A DNA stretch of 8,284 nucleotides. It comes from JBEKVE01 sp049514335. Its GTDB lineage: Bacteria > Actinomycetota > Acidimicrobiia > Acidimicrobiales > UBA8190. This document shows, in pieces, positions 1-8,284 of this stretch. Below the pieces are notes generated by a model. That model made no database searches and had not been told where the DNA came from. It saw only the letters and a program-made list of their open reading frames with translations. Numbering within the stretch: the first letter of the stretch is position 1; every line of letters begins with the position of its first letter. The position numbers were made by a program, and so were the translations under genes. The DNA is taken from assembly GCA_049514335.1 (NCBI GenBank), contig JBEKVE010000131.1, forward strand, positions 1 through 8,284, read 5' to 3'.

Positions 1-1
1 C

Positions 2-2340
<2,339 letters not shown>

Positions 2341-2344
<4 letters not shown>

Positions 2345-3615
2345 CCGCGAGCGGTGGCGGCCCGCTCCAGGAGCAGGGCGCGCTCTCGCACGTTGCGGGT
2401 GAGCGCGGCGGCGCGCTCGAACTCCGCTCGCGCCTCGTCATGACGGCCGAGGCGGGCGAGCAGGTCGCCGCGCACGCTCGGCAGCAGGTGGTAATCCTGC
2501 AGGGCGGGCTCGTCGAGCAGCGCGTCCACGAGGGCCAGGCCGGCGGCGGGGCCTTCGGCCATGGAGACGGCGACGGCACGGTTGAGCGCCACCACCGGCG
2601 ACGGCACGAGCGCCGCCAGCTGTGCGTAGCGGGCGGCGATCGCCGCCCAGTCGGTGTCCTCGTAGCGCACGGCCCGGGCGTGACAGGCGGCGATGGCGGC
2701 CTGCAGCGAGTACGGCCCGTCGCCGGCGCGCTCGAGGGAGTCCAGGCCCCGGCGTATGAGCATCCGGTTCCAGCGGGACCGGTCCTGATCCGCCAGCAGC
2801 ACCGGCGCGCCGTCGGGGCCCGTCCTGGTGGCCGTGCGCGAGGCCTGGATCTCGAGCAGTGCCACCAGGCCGTGGACCTCGGGCTCGCCGGGCACGAGGG
2901 CGGCGAGCACGCGGGCCAGCCGGAGTGCGCCCTCGCACAGGGCGGGGCGCACCAGGTCGTCGCCGGCCGTGGCCGAGTACCCCTCGTTGAAGATCAGATA
3001 GACGACCTCGAGGACCGACGCCAGGCGCGCGGCGCGGTCACTTCCTGTCGGGACCTCGAAGGGGACCCCCGCCCCGGCCAGGGTGCGCTTGGCCCGGACG
3101 ATCCGCTGGGCCACGGTCGGCTCCGACGTGAGATAGGCGCGGGCGATCTCCTGCGTCGTGAGGCCGCCGAGCAGCTTGAGCGTGAGCGCGATGCGGGCCT
3201 CGGGTGACAGCACGGGGTGGCAGGCCGTGAAGATCAGCCGCAGCAGGTCGTCGTCGATGTCGTCTGCGTCCACGGGTTCCGGCGGGGGCACGTCGTCCAG
3301 TGTCCGCCCGACCTCGGCCAGCTTCCGGGCGTAGGTCTCCCTGCGCCGGACGAGGTCGACGGCACGGTTCCTGGCGGTGGCCGTGAGCCACGCCCCGGGA
3401 TTGTGCGGGACCCCGGTGCGGGGCCACGTCTCCATGGCCACCACCAGCGCGTCCTGGGCGAGCTCCTCGGCGATGCCGACGTCGCCGACGACACGGGTGA
3501 CGGCGGCGATGATCCGCGCCGACTCGATGCGGAACACCGCCTCGACCCGCTCGACCACGTCGGGCGGGTCGAGCGGGCGAGACGCTCCTGACGTCGTCAC
3601 GACCGCCAATGACAC
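2341..3615 (-). CDS. ECF42-type RNA polymerase sigma factor with C-terminal DUF6596/TPR-like extension
   Basis: Alternative sigma factor of the ECF group that directs RNA polymerase to its own promoter set. From the GTG at 3615 the protein has 424 residues: sigma region 2 at about 25-95 (AEELAQDAL-type helix, then NPGAWL and a DLVRRR segment), region 4 at about 125-185 with helix-turn-helix TTQEIARAYLTSEPTVAQR, then about 230 residues of helical extension including the VVYLIFNEGYSA motif and a TPR-like C-terminus (ALNRAVAVSMAEGP, GRHDEARAEFERA). This architecture and length are typical of ECF42, in which the extension replaces an anti-sigma factor in control. The gene follows the DGPF gene by 35 bases on the same strand. 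The start is uncertain: GTG 3615 has GGGGG four bases upstream; GTG 3600 and a TTG at 3654 overlapping the preceding stop are alternatives. The signal is unknown. Confidence 0.92.
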
Positions 3616-3650
3616 CAGGCCCCCGAGGGGCGGGGCAAGGGCGGCTTCGG

Positions 3651-4007
3651 TCAACCCTCGGCGATCTGGCGGAGCTCGGCGGTGACGCTCACGTGGTCGT
3701 CGTGGGTCTCGAGGAACCGCTTCGTCCACTCGATGGCCTCGGCCTTGTCCTTGGCCTGGAGGATGGCGTAGCCGCCCACGACCTCCTTGGTCTCGGTGAA
3801 GGGCCCGTCGACGGAGCTGAGCGTGCCGCCCGACCACGTGAGCCGGGTGCCCTCCGCCGTCGAGGTCAGCCCGGCCGTGTCGAGCATGACCCCGGCCTTG
3901 GTGATCTCCTCGAACAGCGCCCCCATGCGCTGGTGGAACTCCGGGGTCAGGTTCTCCTGTGGCCGCTGGCTCTCGTCGATGCGGATCATGGACAGGAAGC
4001 GGGGCAT
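3651..4007 (-). CDS. DGPF/YCII-related domain protein, ECF42 partner
   Basis: A 118-residue soluble protein of the YCII-like, dimeric alpha-beta barrel family. The diagnostic VDGPFTETKE motif lies at residues 66-75, followed by the usual VVGGYAIL strand and an alanine/glutamate-rich helix (about 86-100). The length is normal for a single-domain member. ATG at 4007 is preceded by GAGGAG with a five-base spacer, so the start is well supported. It is the first gene of a two-gene cassette with the ECF42 sigma factor downstream, an association widely conserved in actinobacteria. The biochemical role of DGPF proteins is not established; ligand binding or an enzymatic role that feeds into sigma activity is a common guess. 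No catalytic assignment is made here. Confidence 0.93.
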   Translation of the reverse strand: MPRFLSMIRIDESQRPQENLTPEFHQRMGALFEEITKAGVMLDTAGLTSTAEGTRLTWSGGTLSSVDGPFTETKEVVGGYAILQAKDKAEAIEWTKRFLETHDDHVSVTAELRQIAEG

Positions 4008-4012
4008 GGTGG

Positions 4013-4018
4013 CTCCTC
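4013..4018 (-). promoter_or_regulatory. Ribosome binding site of the DGPF gene
   Basis: Read on the minus strand, GAGGAG lies five bases before ATG 4007. It fixes the start of the DGPF gene. Confidence 0.8.
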
Positions 4019-4060
4019 GGTGTGCAACGGGCCGGGTCCTTCCCAGCCTCTCATCTGTAC

Positions 4061-4087
4061 GACGAACAGGAAGCGCCGGAATCGACA
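4061..4087 (-). promoter_or_regulatory. Candidate ECF42-dependent promoter of the DGPF-sigma cassette
   Basis: On the minus strand TGTCGA (4087-4082) is followed after exactly 17 bases by CGTC (4064-4061). This matches the ECF42 promoter consensus as I recall it from Streptomyces venezuelae work (TGTCGA in the -35 region, CGTC or CGAC in the -10 region). Transcription would begin near 4054-4050, giving a leader of about 45 bases before the DGPF ATG at 4007. The correct strand, spacing and position directly before an ECF42 cassette argue for a real autoregulated promoter; there are no transcript data. Confidence 0.75.
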
Positions 4088-4200
4088 CCGCCGACGGGAT
4101 TTCTCCCCCGGCCCCGTCGGCACCCGGGCCGGCGGGCAGAAAAGATAGTGTCCGGGCGAGCCGGGACGCGGGGGAACAGCGTCGCTTCGGCCGGGGACAA

Positions 4201-4206
4201 GGGGGA
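4201..4206 (+). promoter_or_regulatory. Ribosome binding site of the sulfotransferase-like gene
   Basis: GGGGGA ends four bases before ATG 4211. It supports this start over longer in-frame extensions that would run back through the divergent intergenic region and into the DGPF gene on the other strand. Confidence 0.65.
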
Positions 4207-4210
4207 AACC

Positions 4211-4849
4211 ATGAGTCTGCGCGTGGTGGGAGCCGGCCTGGGCCGGACCGGAACGCATTCGCTGAAGCTGGCCTTGGAGCAGCTGCTGGGCGGGCCCTGC
4301 TACCACATGATCGAGGTCTTCGGGCGTCCCGAGCAGGCCGAGGCGTGGCACGCCGCGGCGCAGGGACGTCCCCCGGCGTGGGACGCCTTCCTCGCCGACT
4401 ACCGCGCCACCGTGGACTGGCCGGCGGCCGCCTTCTGGCGCCAGCTGCACGAGGCGTTCCCCGAGGCGGTGGTGGTGCTCTCGACGCGCTCCTCGCCCGA
4501 GGCGTGGTGGAAGAGCGCATCGGACACGATCTTCTCGGTGCTGGCCCGGCCCGTCCCGGAAGGCGACGAGGGTGGCCTGGCCGAGCTCGCCATGATCGAC
4601 GCCGTCCTGAGCAACACCTTCACCCCGCAGTGGCGCGAGGAGAAGCCGGCCATGGCGGCCTACGAGGCCCACAACGCCGCCGTCCGCGCCGGCGTCGCCC
4701 CCGGGCGGCTGGTGGAGTGGCAGCCGGGCGACGGGTGGGGACCGCTGTGCGCCGCGCTCGGCCTCGACGTGCCGGAGGAGCCCTTCCCCCACGTCAACAG
4801 CACGGCCGATTTCCGGGCCATGACCGGGCTCGACGCCACGCCCGCCTGA
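4211..4849 (+). CDS. Sulfotransferase-family P-loop protein (Sulfotransfer_4-like)
   Basis: A predicted cytosolic sulfotransferase-like protein of 212 residues, a normal length for the family. The N-terminal strand and P-loop GAGLGRTGTHS (7-17) matches the PAPS 5'-phosphosulfate-binding loop, followed by the family's PCYHM segment (29-33). A second motif at about 87-102, VVLSTR then a tryptophan pair and S102, matches the 3'-phosphate-binding R...S element. Several aromatic motifs (DWPAAAFW, 69-76) are typical of this subfamily. The acceptor substrate is unknown, and many members have never been assayed, so sulfate transfer is a family-based inference. The gene stands alone: divergent from the DGPF cassette across 203 bases, and convergent with the dehydrogenase gene with 56 bases between. 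No link to the neighbouring sigma factor is visible. Confidence 0.88.
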   Translation: MSLRVVGAGLGRTGTHSLKLALEQLLGGPCYHMIEVFGRPEQAEAWHAAAQGRPPAWDAFLADYRATVDWPAAAFWRQLHEAFPEAVVVLSTRSSPEAWWKSASDTIFSVLARPVPEGDEGGLAELAMIDAVLSNTFTPQWREEKPAMAAYEAHNAAVRAGVAPGRLVEWQPGDGWGPLCAALGLDVPEEPFPHVNSTADFRAMTGLDATPA

Positions 4850-4905
4850 CCGCAGTCGCCCGCTTCGTCCCGGGGTTCCGCCCGCGACCCGAGGACGCCG
4901 GCGCC
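4850..4905. other. Short convergent intergenic spacer
   Basis: This is 56 bases of GC-rich DNA between the 3' ends of the sulfotransferase-like gene and the dehydrogenase gene. I see short self-complementary GGCGCC and CGCCGGCG stretches near 4896-4905 but no stem followed by a T-run on either strand, so I do not call a terminator. Confidence 0.6.
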
Positions 4906-5631
4906 TCACACCGCGAGGGTGGCGCCTCCGTCGACGACGATCGAGGCGCCGTTCACGAAGTTGGCGTGGGTCGAACACACAAAGGCCACGACCCGCCCGA
5001 AGTCCGCCGGGTCGCCCATGGGCCCGGTGCCGCCCAGCTGCTTCATGCGGTCGGTGGCGTGGGGGCCGGGGCACACCAGGTTGAGCGTGATGTCGCCGTC
5101 CTCGGCGCCCAGGTCGGCCGCCGCGGTCTTGGCCCACGCCTTCAATCCGGTGCGGGCCGTGTTCGACAGCGCCAAGGTGGGGATGGCCTGCACCACCGAG
5201 TACGACGTGATGCAGCACAGCCTCCCGTAGCCCCCGGCGCGCATGTGGGGCACGGCGCTGCGCACCAGCCGGACCGACGTGAGGAGGTTGGCCTCCACCG
5301 CAGCGCGGATGGCGTCGTCGTCGACGTCGAGGGAGCGTCCCGGGGGCGGGCCCCCGGCGTTGGCCACCACGATGTCGAGGCGGGCGTAGCGCTCGAGCGC
5401 CTCGGCCACCAGGCGCTCGGGGGTGGCGGGGTCGGTGACGTCGGCCACGACGGTGCTCACCTCGGCCCCGGCGGCCCGCAGCTCCTCCCCCGCCTGCTCG
5501 AGGGACCGCTCGTCACGGGCGCACAGCACGAGGTGCGCTCCCTCCGCCGCCAGCGCGTCGGCGCTCGCCCGCCCGAGCCCGCGTGAGGCGGCCGTGACGA
5601 TGGCGACGCGGCCGGCGATGCCGAGATCCAT
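4906..5631 (-). CDS. Short-chain dehydrogenase/reductase family protein with altered catalytic pair
   Basis: A 241-residue Rossmann-fold protein resembling 3-oxoacyl-ACP reductases. The cofactor loop is TAASRGLG (13-20), with alanine in place of the first glycine of TGxxxGxG; NAGG (91-94), N115 and the ITS strand with S143 are present. Thirteen residues after S143, where Tyr-x3-Lys is expected, the sequence is SNTAR (156-160): Ser replaces Tyr and Arg replaces Lys. The substrate lid after PGP is short, and the C-terminus has the usual VNGASIVVDGG. Such departures are known in a BKR-like SDR subgroup with imperfect cofactor and catalytic motifs, so this is probably not a pseudogene, but normal SDR chemistry is doubtful. 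It is the last gene of the lipoate-peptidase operon, 47 bases after the peptidase. The substrate cannot be assigned. Confidence 0.9.
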   Translation of the reverse strand: MDLGIAGRVAIVTAASRGLGRASADALAAEGAHLVLCARDERSLEQAGEELRAAGAEVSTVVADVTDPATPERLVAEALERYARLDIVVANAGGPPPGRSLDVDDDAIRAAVEANLLTSVRLVRSAVPHMRAGGYGRLCCITSYSVVQAIPTLALSNTARTGLKAWAKTAAADLGAEDGDITLNLVCPGPHATDRMKQLGGTGPMGDPADFGRVVAFVCSTHANFVNGASIVVDGGATLAV

Positions 5632-5632
5632 G

Positions 5633-5639
5633 CCTCCCT
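5633..5639 (-). promoter_or_regulatory. Unusually close Shine-Dalgarno of the dehydrogenase gene
   Basis: On the minus strand AGGGAGG ends a single base before ATG 5631, much closer than the usual five to nine bases. No alternative in-frame start exists between residue 1 and the cofactor loop, and the protein aligns to its family from MDLGIAGR, so the ATG is kept. Initiation may be inefficient or use a different pairing register. Confidence 0.5.
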
Positions 5640-5678
5640 ACCGTCCCCGTCGCTTCGCACCCGCCGTGCGCGGTGGCG

Positions 5679-6839
5679 TCATCCGATGACGGCCAGGCCG
5701 TGGTCGGCGGTGTTGAGCGACTCCACGCCGTCGCTCCCCACCACCACGATGTCCTCGAGCCGCATGCCGAAGCGTCCCGGCAGGTAGATGCCGGGTTCGA
5801 CCGAGAAGGCGTGTCCCTCCGCCAGGACGGTGTCGTTCCCCGCCACCAGATAGGGGTCCTCGTGCTCCTCGATGCCGATGCCGTGCCCGGTGCGGTGGAT
5901 GAAGTGCTCCCCGAGCCCCGCCTCGGCGATGATGCCGCGCGCCACGGCGTCGACGTGGGCGGCGGTCACGCCGGGCTTGACCGCCTCCACCGCGGCCTGC
6001 TGCGCCGCCCGGAGCACGGCGTAGCAGTCGCGCACCTCGGCCCCGGGCTCGCCGATGACCACGGTGCGGGTGATGTCGGAGCAGTAGGCGACGTCGTCGT
6101 GCAAGGCGTACTCGCCGCCGAAGTCGCACACCACCGTGTCACCGGCGCCGATGACCCGGTCGCCGGCATCGTGGTGCGGGCTCGCCCCGTTGGGCCCGCT
6201 GCCCACGATGGCGAAGTTCACCCGCCGGTGCCCGGCGGCCAGGAGCCCGGCGCCGATCTCCTCCGACACCTGCAGCTCGGTGCGCCCCACCAGGGGGATC
6301 TCCCCCGCCTGGAGGAAGGCCGCCACCCGGTCGGCAGCCTGGGCGGCGGCGCGCAGGGCGGCGATCTCGGACTCGTCCTTCACGGCGCGAAGCGGCGAGG
6401 TGACCGTCGACGCCGTGCGCCAGCGCGCCCCGGGCAGGGCCGCCTGCAGCGCCAGGAGCGAGTGGGCCCAGGCGCGGTCAGACACACAGAACGTCGCACC
6501 GGCACCGGCCGCCCCCGACGCGCCCTCGGCGTTGAGGAGCGCGGCGGCGAGCGCCACGGGGTCCTCGGTCTCGGCCCACGGGCGCAGCGTGAACAGGCCG
6601 CCGGTGTCGGGGACACGCGGTGCCTCGAGCGCCGGGACCACCAGGACGGCGTCGCCGTGGCGGGGAAGGACGAGCACCGTGAGCCGCTCGAGCGGCATGG
6701 CCCGGTAGCCGGTGAGCCAGGGCAGGTCGGCGCCGTGCGAGAGCAGCAGGGCGTCGACGCCGAGCTCGTCCATGCGCGCCCGGACGCGGCGCACCCGCCG
6801 GGCACGCTCCTCCACCACGGTCGCGGCGGGGGTGCTCAC
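5679..6839 (-). CDS. M24-family metallopeptidase (Xaa-Pro aminopeptidase/dipeptidase type)
   Basis: A cytosolic dinuclear-metal peptidase predicted to cleave peptides next to proline; 386 residues. The N-terminal creatinase/prolidase-like domain (about 10-150) includes the LLLSHGADLPWLTGY segment. The C-terminal pita-bread domain has all five metal ligands: D239 (VVCDFGG), D255 (CSDITRT), H319 (HRTGHGIG), E348 (SVEPGIY) and E362 (MRLEDI), plus the substrate-side SPHH motif at 220-223. An intact enzyme is therefore expected; whether it prefers Xaa-Pro dipeptides or longer peptides cannot be read from the sequence. The GTG start at 6839 overlaps the LipA stop as GTGA. A longer frame extends upstream to 7019 but would lie inside lipA and lacks family similarity. 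Translation is probably coupled to the upstream gene. No functional link to lipoate is known to me. Confidence 0.93.
   Translation of the reverse strand: MSTPAATVVEERARRVRRVRARMDELGVDALLLSHGADLPWLTGYRAMPLERLTVLVLPRHGDAVLVVPALEAPRVPDTGGLFTLRPWAETEDPVALAAALLNAEGASGAAGAGATFCVSDRAWAHSLLALQAALPGARWRTASTVTSPLRAVKDESEIAALRAAAQAADRVAAFLQAGEIPLVGRTELQVSEEIGAGLLAAGHRRVNFAIVGSGPNGASPHHDAGDRVIGAGDTVVCDFGGEYALHDDVAYCSDITRTVVIGEPGAEVRDCYAVLRAAQQAAVEAVKPGVTAAHVDAVARGIIAEAGLGEHFIHRTGHGIGIEEHEDPYLVAGNDTVLAEGHAFSVEPGIYLPGRFGMRLEDIVVVGSDGVESLNTADHGLAVIG
6836..6839 (-). other. GTGA start-stop overlap between the lipoate fusion gene and the peptidase
   Basis: On the minus strand GTG (6839-6837) starts the peptidase, and TGA (6838-6836) ends the LipB-LipA frame. 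Four-base overlaps of this kind normally mean co-transcription and translational coupling by terminating ribosomes. Confidence 0.88.
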
Positions 6840-8284
6840 GCCGAGCGGCCCGCCACGCCGGGCATTGCCCTCGTGGGGTCCCCCCGACCGGCGGCGCCGG
6901 CCGCCTCGGAGGCGCTGCGGGCGTGGTAGCTCGAACGGGTGAGGGGCGACGCCTCCACGTGGGCGAACCCCATGGCCTCGCCCGCGCCACGCAGGGCGGC
7001 GAACTCCTCGGGCGCCCACCAGCGCGCCACGGGAAGATGCGCAACCGTGGGCCGCAGGTACTGGCCCAGCGTGACGATGTCCACCCCCACCGCCCGCAGG
7101 TCCTCCAGGGCACCGAGGACCTCGTCGTGACGCTCGCCCATACCGAGGATCAACCCCGACTTGGTGACGAGGCCGGCGTCTTTGGCCCGGGCCAGCACGG
7201 CCAGGCTGCGGGCGTACCCGGCCGAGGGACGCACCGCCCGCTGCAGGCGCGCCACGGTCTCGAGGTTGTGGTTGAGCACGTCGGGCCGGGCGTCGAAGAT
7301 CGTCGACAGCGACCCGGCGTCACCTTTGCAGTCGGGGATGAGCACCTCCACCGCCGTGTCGGGCGAGTGGCGCCGGATGGCGTCGATGGTGGCCACGAAG
7401 GCACCCGCCCCACCGTCGGGCAGGTCGTCGCGGGCCACAGCCGTCACCACCGCGTATGCCAGCTGCAGGCGCTGCACCGCCTCGGCCACGCGCTCGGGCT
7501 CACCGGCGTCGAGCGGCCCGGGGTGACGGGTGTCGACGAGGCAGAAGCCGCACGCACGCGTGCAGCGCTCGCCGTTGATCATGAAGGTGGCGGTGCCCTC
7601 GGCCCAGCATTCGTAGATGTTGGGACAGCCCGCCTCCTCGCACACCGTGACCAGGCCGAGGTCGCGCACCGTCCGTCTGAGCCCCAGGTACTCCTCACCC
7701 ATGCGGGCCGGGACCCGCAACCACGCCGGCTTGCGGGCCGAGGTGGGCAACCCGGCACCGGGGTCCACACCGGCCTGGCGCAACCGCACGGTGAGGTGCT
7801 GCCCCGGGCCACGATGAGCGCCGGCAGGCGCAGGGGCGGGGCCGCCGGGCACCGGGTCGGGAGGTGCGGCAGGCGGGGGGTCGATGGGGACCGGGTCCGG
7901 AGGCACCGAACCCGAGGCGCCCGAGACCGGCCACGCCACGTCCTGGCGCTCGACGCGCCCGTCGGGGGCCCAGCGCTGCACGGCGTGGCGCACGAGCGTG
8001 TCGGCGACGGTGCGCATGGACACCGCCACGCCCTCGCGGGCGAGCGACGTCACCGCCTTGTCCTCGATGCCGCACGGCACGATGCGCTCGAACCAGGCCA
8101 TGTCGGGATCGACGTTGAGGGCGAGGCCGTGCATCGAACGCCCCCGGCTCACCCGCACACCCACGGCACAGATCTTGCGTGGCGTGGGGCCGTCGGCATC
8201 CACCCACACGCCCGGATACTGCTCCAGGCGGCCCGCCTGCACGCCCAGCTCGGCCAGCGTGTCGATCACCACCTGCTCGATGCC
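6836..8284 (-). CDS. LipB-LipA fusion: octanoyltransferase (partial) joined to lipoyl synthase
   Basis: One open frame of 482 residues runs from the right edge with no stop; its start lies outside the window. Residues 1 to about 105 are the C-terminal half of LipB, which moves octanoate from ACP to lipoyl domains. Its catalytic lysine (K37 in RKICAVGVR) and cysteine (C71 in IVPCGI) are present, as is the MHGLALNV motif. Residues about 106-162 form a Pro/Ala/Gly-rich linker. From about 163 the sequence is LipA, the radical-SAM enzyme that inserts two sulfurs into octanoyl chains: ARKPAWLRVPARMG; auxiliary cluster cysteines C215, C220, C226 (CX4CX5C); radical-SAM cysteines C241, C245, C248 (CX3CX2C); DDLPDGG; and the RSSYHA serine motif at 450-455. 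Both halves therefore look active. A roughly 27-residue unmatched tail follows. lipB and lipA are usually separate neighbouring genes. A sequencing error in the linker is the main alternative. Confidence 0.93.
   Translation of the reverse strand, partial: GIEQVVIDTLAELGVQAGRLEQYPGVWVDADGPTPRKICAVGVRVSRGRSMHGLALNVDPDMAWFERIVPCGIEDKAVTSLAREGVAVSMRTVADTLVRHAVQRWAPDGRVERQDVAWPVSGASGSVPPDPVPIDPPPAAPPDPVPGGPAPAPAGAHRGPGQHLTVRLRQAGVDPGAGLPTSARKPAWLRVPARMGEEYLGLRRTVRDLGLVTVCEEAGCPNIYECWAEGTATFMINGERCTRACGFCLVDTRHPGPLDAGEPERVAEAVQRLQLAYAVVTAVARDDLPDGGAGAFVATIDAIRRHSPDTAVEVLIPDCKGDAGSLSTIFDARPDVLNHNLETVARLQRAVRPSAGYARSLAVLARAKDAGLVTKSGLILGMGERHDEVLGALEDLRAVGVDIVTLGQYLRPTVAHLPVARWWAPEEFAALRGAGEAMGFAHVEASPLTRSSYHARSASEAAGAAGRGDPTRAMPGVAGRSA
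7799..7969 (-). other. Proline-rich interdomain linker of the LipB-LipA fusion
   Basis: About 57 codons between the last LipB-like helix (ending near QRW, residue 105) and the first LipA-like residues. About a third of the residues are proline and most of the rest are alanine, glycine or small polar. Roughly 10 of 60 codons end in A or T, so the third-position G/C preference of coding DNA persists, though weaker than in the flanking domains. No convincing internal start for a free LipA is present: the GTG at 7789 has only a GGGG about 15 bases upstream. Confidence 0.8.
7851..7906. repeat. Imperfect 17-base direct repeat inside the linker
   Basis: The copies at 7851-7867 and 7890-7906 match at 14 of 17 positions, 39 bases apart start to start. 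On the minus strand each encodes Pro-Pro-Asp-Pro-Val-Pro in the same frame (residues 128-133 and 141-146 of the partial protein), so the linker seems to have grown by a small internal duplication. Confidence 0.7.

Noticed and set aside
3616..3837. Possible N-terminal extension of the sigma factor back to a GTG at 3837
   Set aside because: It would overlap the DGPF gene out of frame and adds Arg-rich sequence unlike any ECF sigma N-terminus. ECF42 proteins normally begin about 20-30 residues before the VEAVFRIESARI segment.
4123..4151. Housekeeping-type promoter for the sulfotransferase-like gene (TAGTGT at 4146-4151 as -10)
   Set aside because: The -10 hexamer fits TANNNT, but the -35 position is CCCGGG, with no TTGACA-like sequence. 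Too weak to list as a feature.
4850..4905. Bidirectional rho-independent terminator between the convergent genes
   Set aside because: There are only short GC palindromes, with no stable stem plus T-run on either strand.
3787..5586. A 599-codon open frame on the plus strand across the DGPF gene, sulfotransferase-like gene and SDR
   Set aside because: It runs antisense or out of frame through three recognisable genes, is rich in Arg/Gly/Pro low-complexity sequence and has no family resemblance. Such frames are expected in DNA this rich in GC.
5673..6929. A 418-codon plus-strand frame opposite the peptidase
   Set aside because: It is the mirror of a well-conserved metallopeptidase with all metal ligands; its His/Gly/Arg-rich composition is typical of an antisense shadow.
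6840..7019. Possible N-terminal extension of the peptidase back to 7019
   Set aside because: It lies wholly within the conserved 3' part of lipA in another frame and is Arg/Gly-rich. The GTGA overlap gives a natural start at 6839.
7700..7789. A separate lipA gene starting inside the fusion frame, for example at GTG 7789
   Set aside because: There is no good ribosome binding site before it and no stop codon ends the LipB part, so ribosomes from lipB would read through in any case. A minor internal start cannot be excluded.

Overview
The window is 8.3 kb of very GC-rich, gene-dense DNA with strong G/C preference at third codon positions, many GTG starts and almost no intergenic space. The MetH sequence style, the ECF42/DGPF pair and the lipoate proteins point to an actinomycete. 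A deep-branching group such as Acidimicrobiia is a guess. There are no RNA genes, insertion sequences, phage genes or CRISPR arrays; this looks like chromosomal housekeeping DNA.

Layout. (1) 2-2344 (+): the C-terminal two thirds of cobalamin-dependent methionine synthase (metH), cut by the left edge. (2) 2341-4007 (-): a two-gene cassette of a DGPF/YCII-family protein followed by an ECF42-type sigma factor with a long C-terminal TPR-like extension. The sigma gene meets metH tail to tail, and both stop codons lie in one CTAG. Upstream of the cassette is a close match to the promoter reported for ECF42 sigma factors (TGTCGA, 17 bases, CGTC), suggesting autoregulation. (3) 4211-4849 (+): a small P-loop sulfotransferase-like protein, divergent from the cassette. 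(4) 8284-4906 (-): a probable operon of three genes. The first, cut by the right edge, is one uninterrupted reading frame that joins octanoyltransferase (LipB) to lipoyl synthase (LipA) through a proline-rich linker. It is followed, with a 4-base GTGA overlap, by an M24 Xaa-Pro-type metallopeptidase, and then after 47 bases by a short-chain dehydrogenase whose Tyr-Lys catalytic pair is replaced by Ser-Arg.

How the genes work together: LipB attaches octanoate to lipoyl domains and LipA inserts two sulfurs into that same protein-bound octanoyl chain. The fusion therefore puts two consecutive steps of lipoate assembly on one polypeptide. The peptidase and dehydrogenase have no evident role in lipoylation and may only share the transcript. 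The DGPF/ECF42 cassette is a self-contained regulatory module whose input signal is unknown.

The best candidates for something little described are the LipB-LipA fusion and the SDR with the altered active site.
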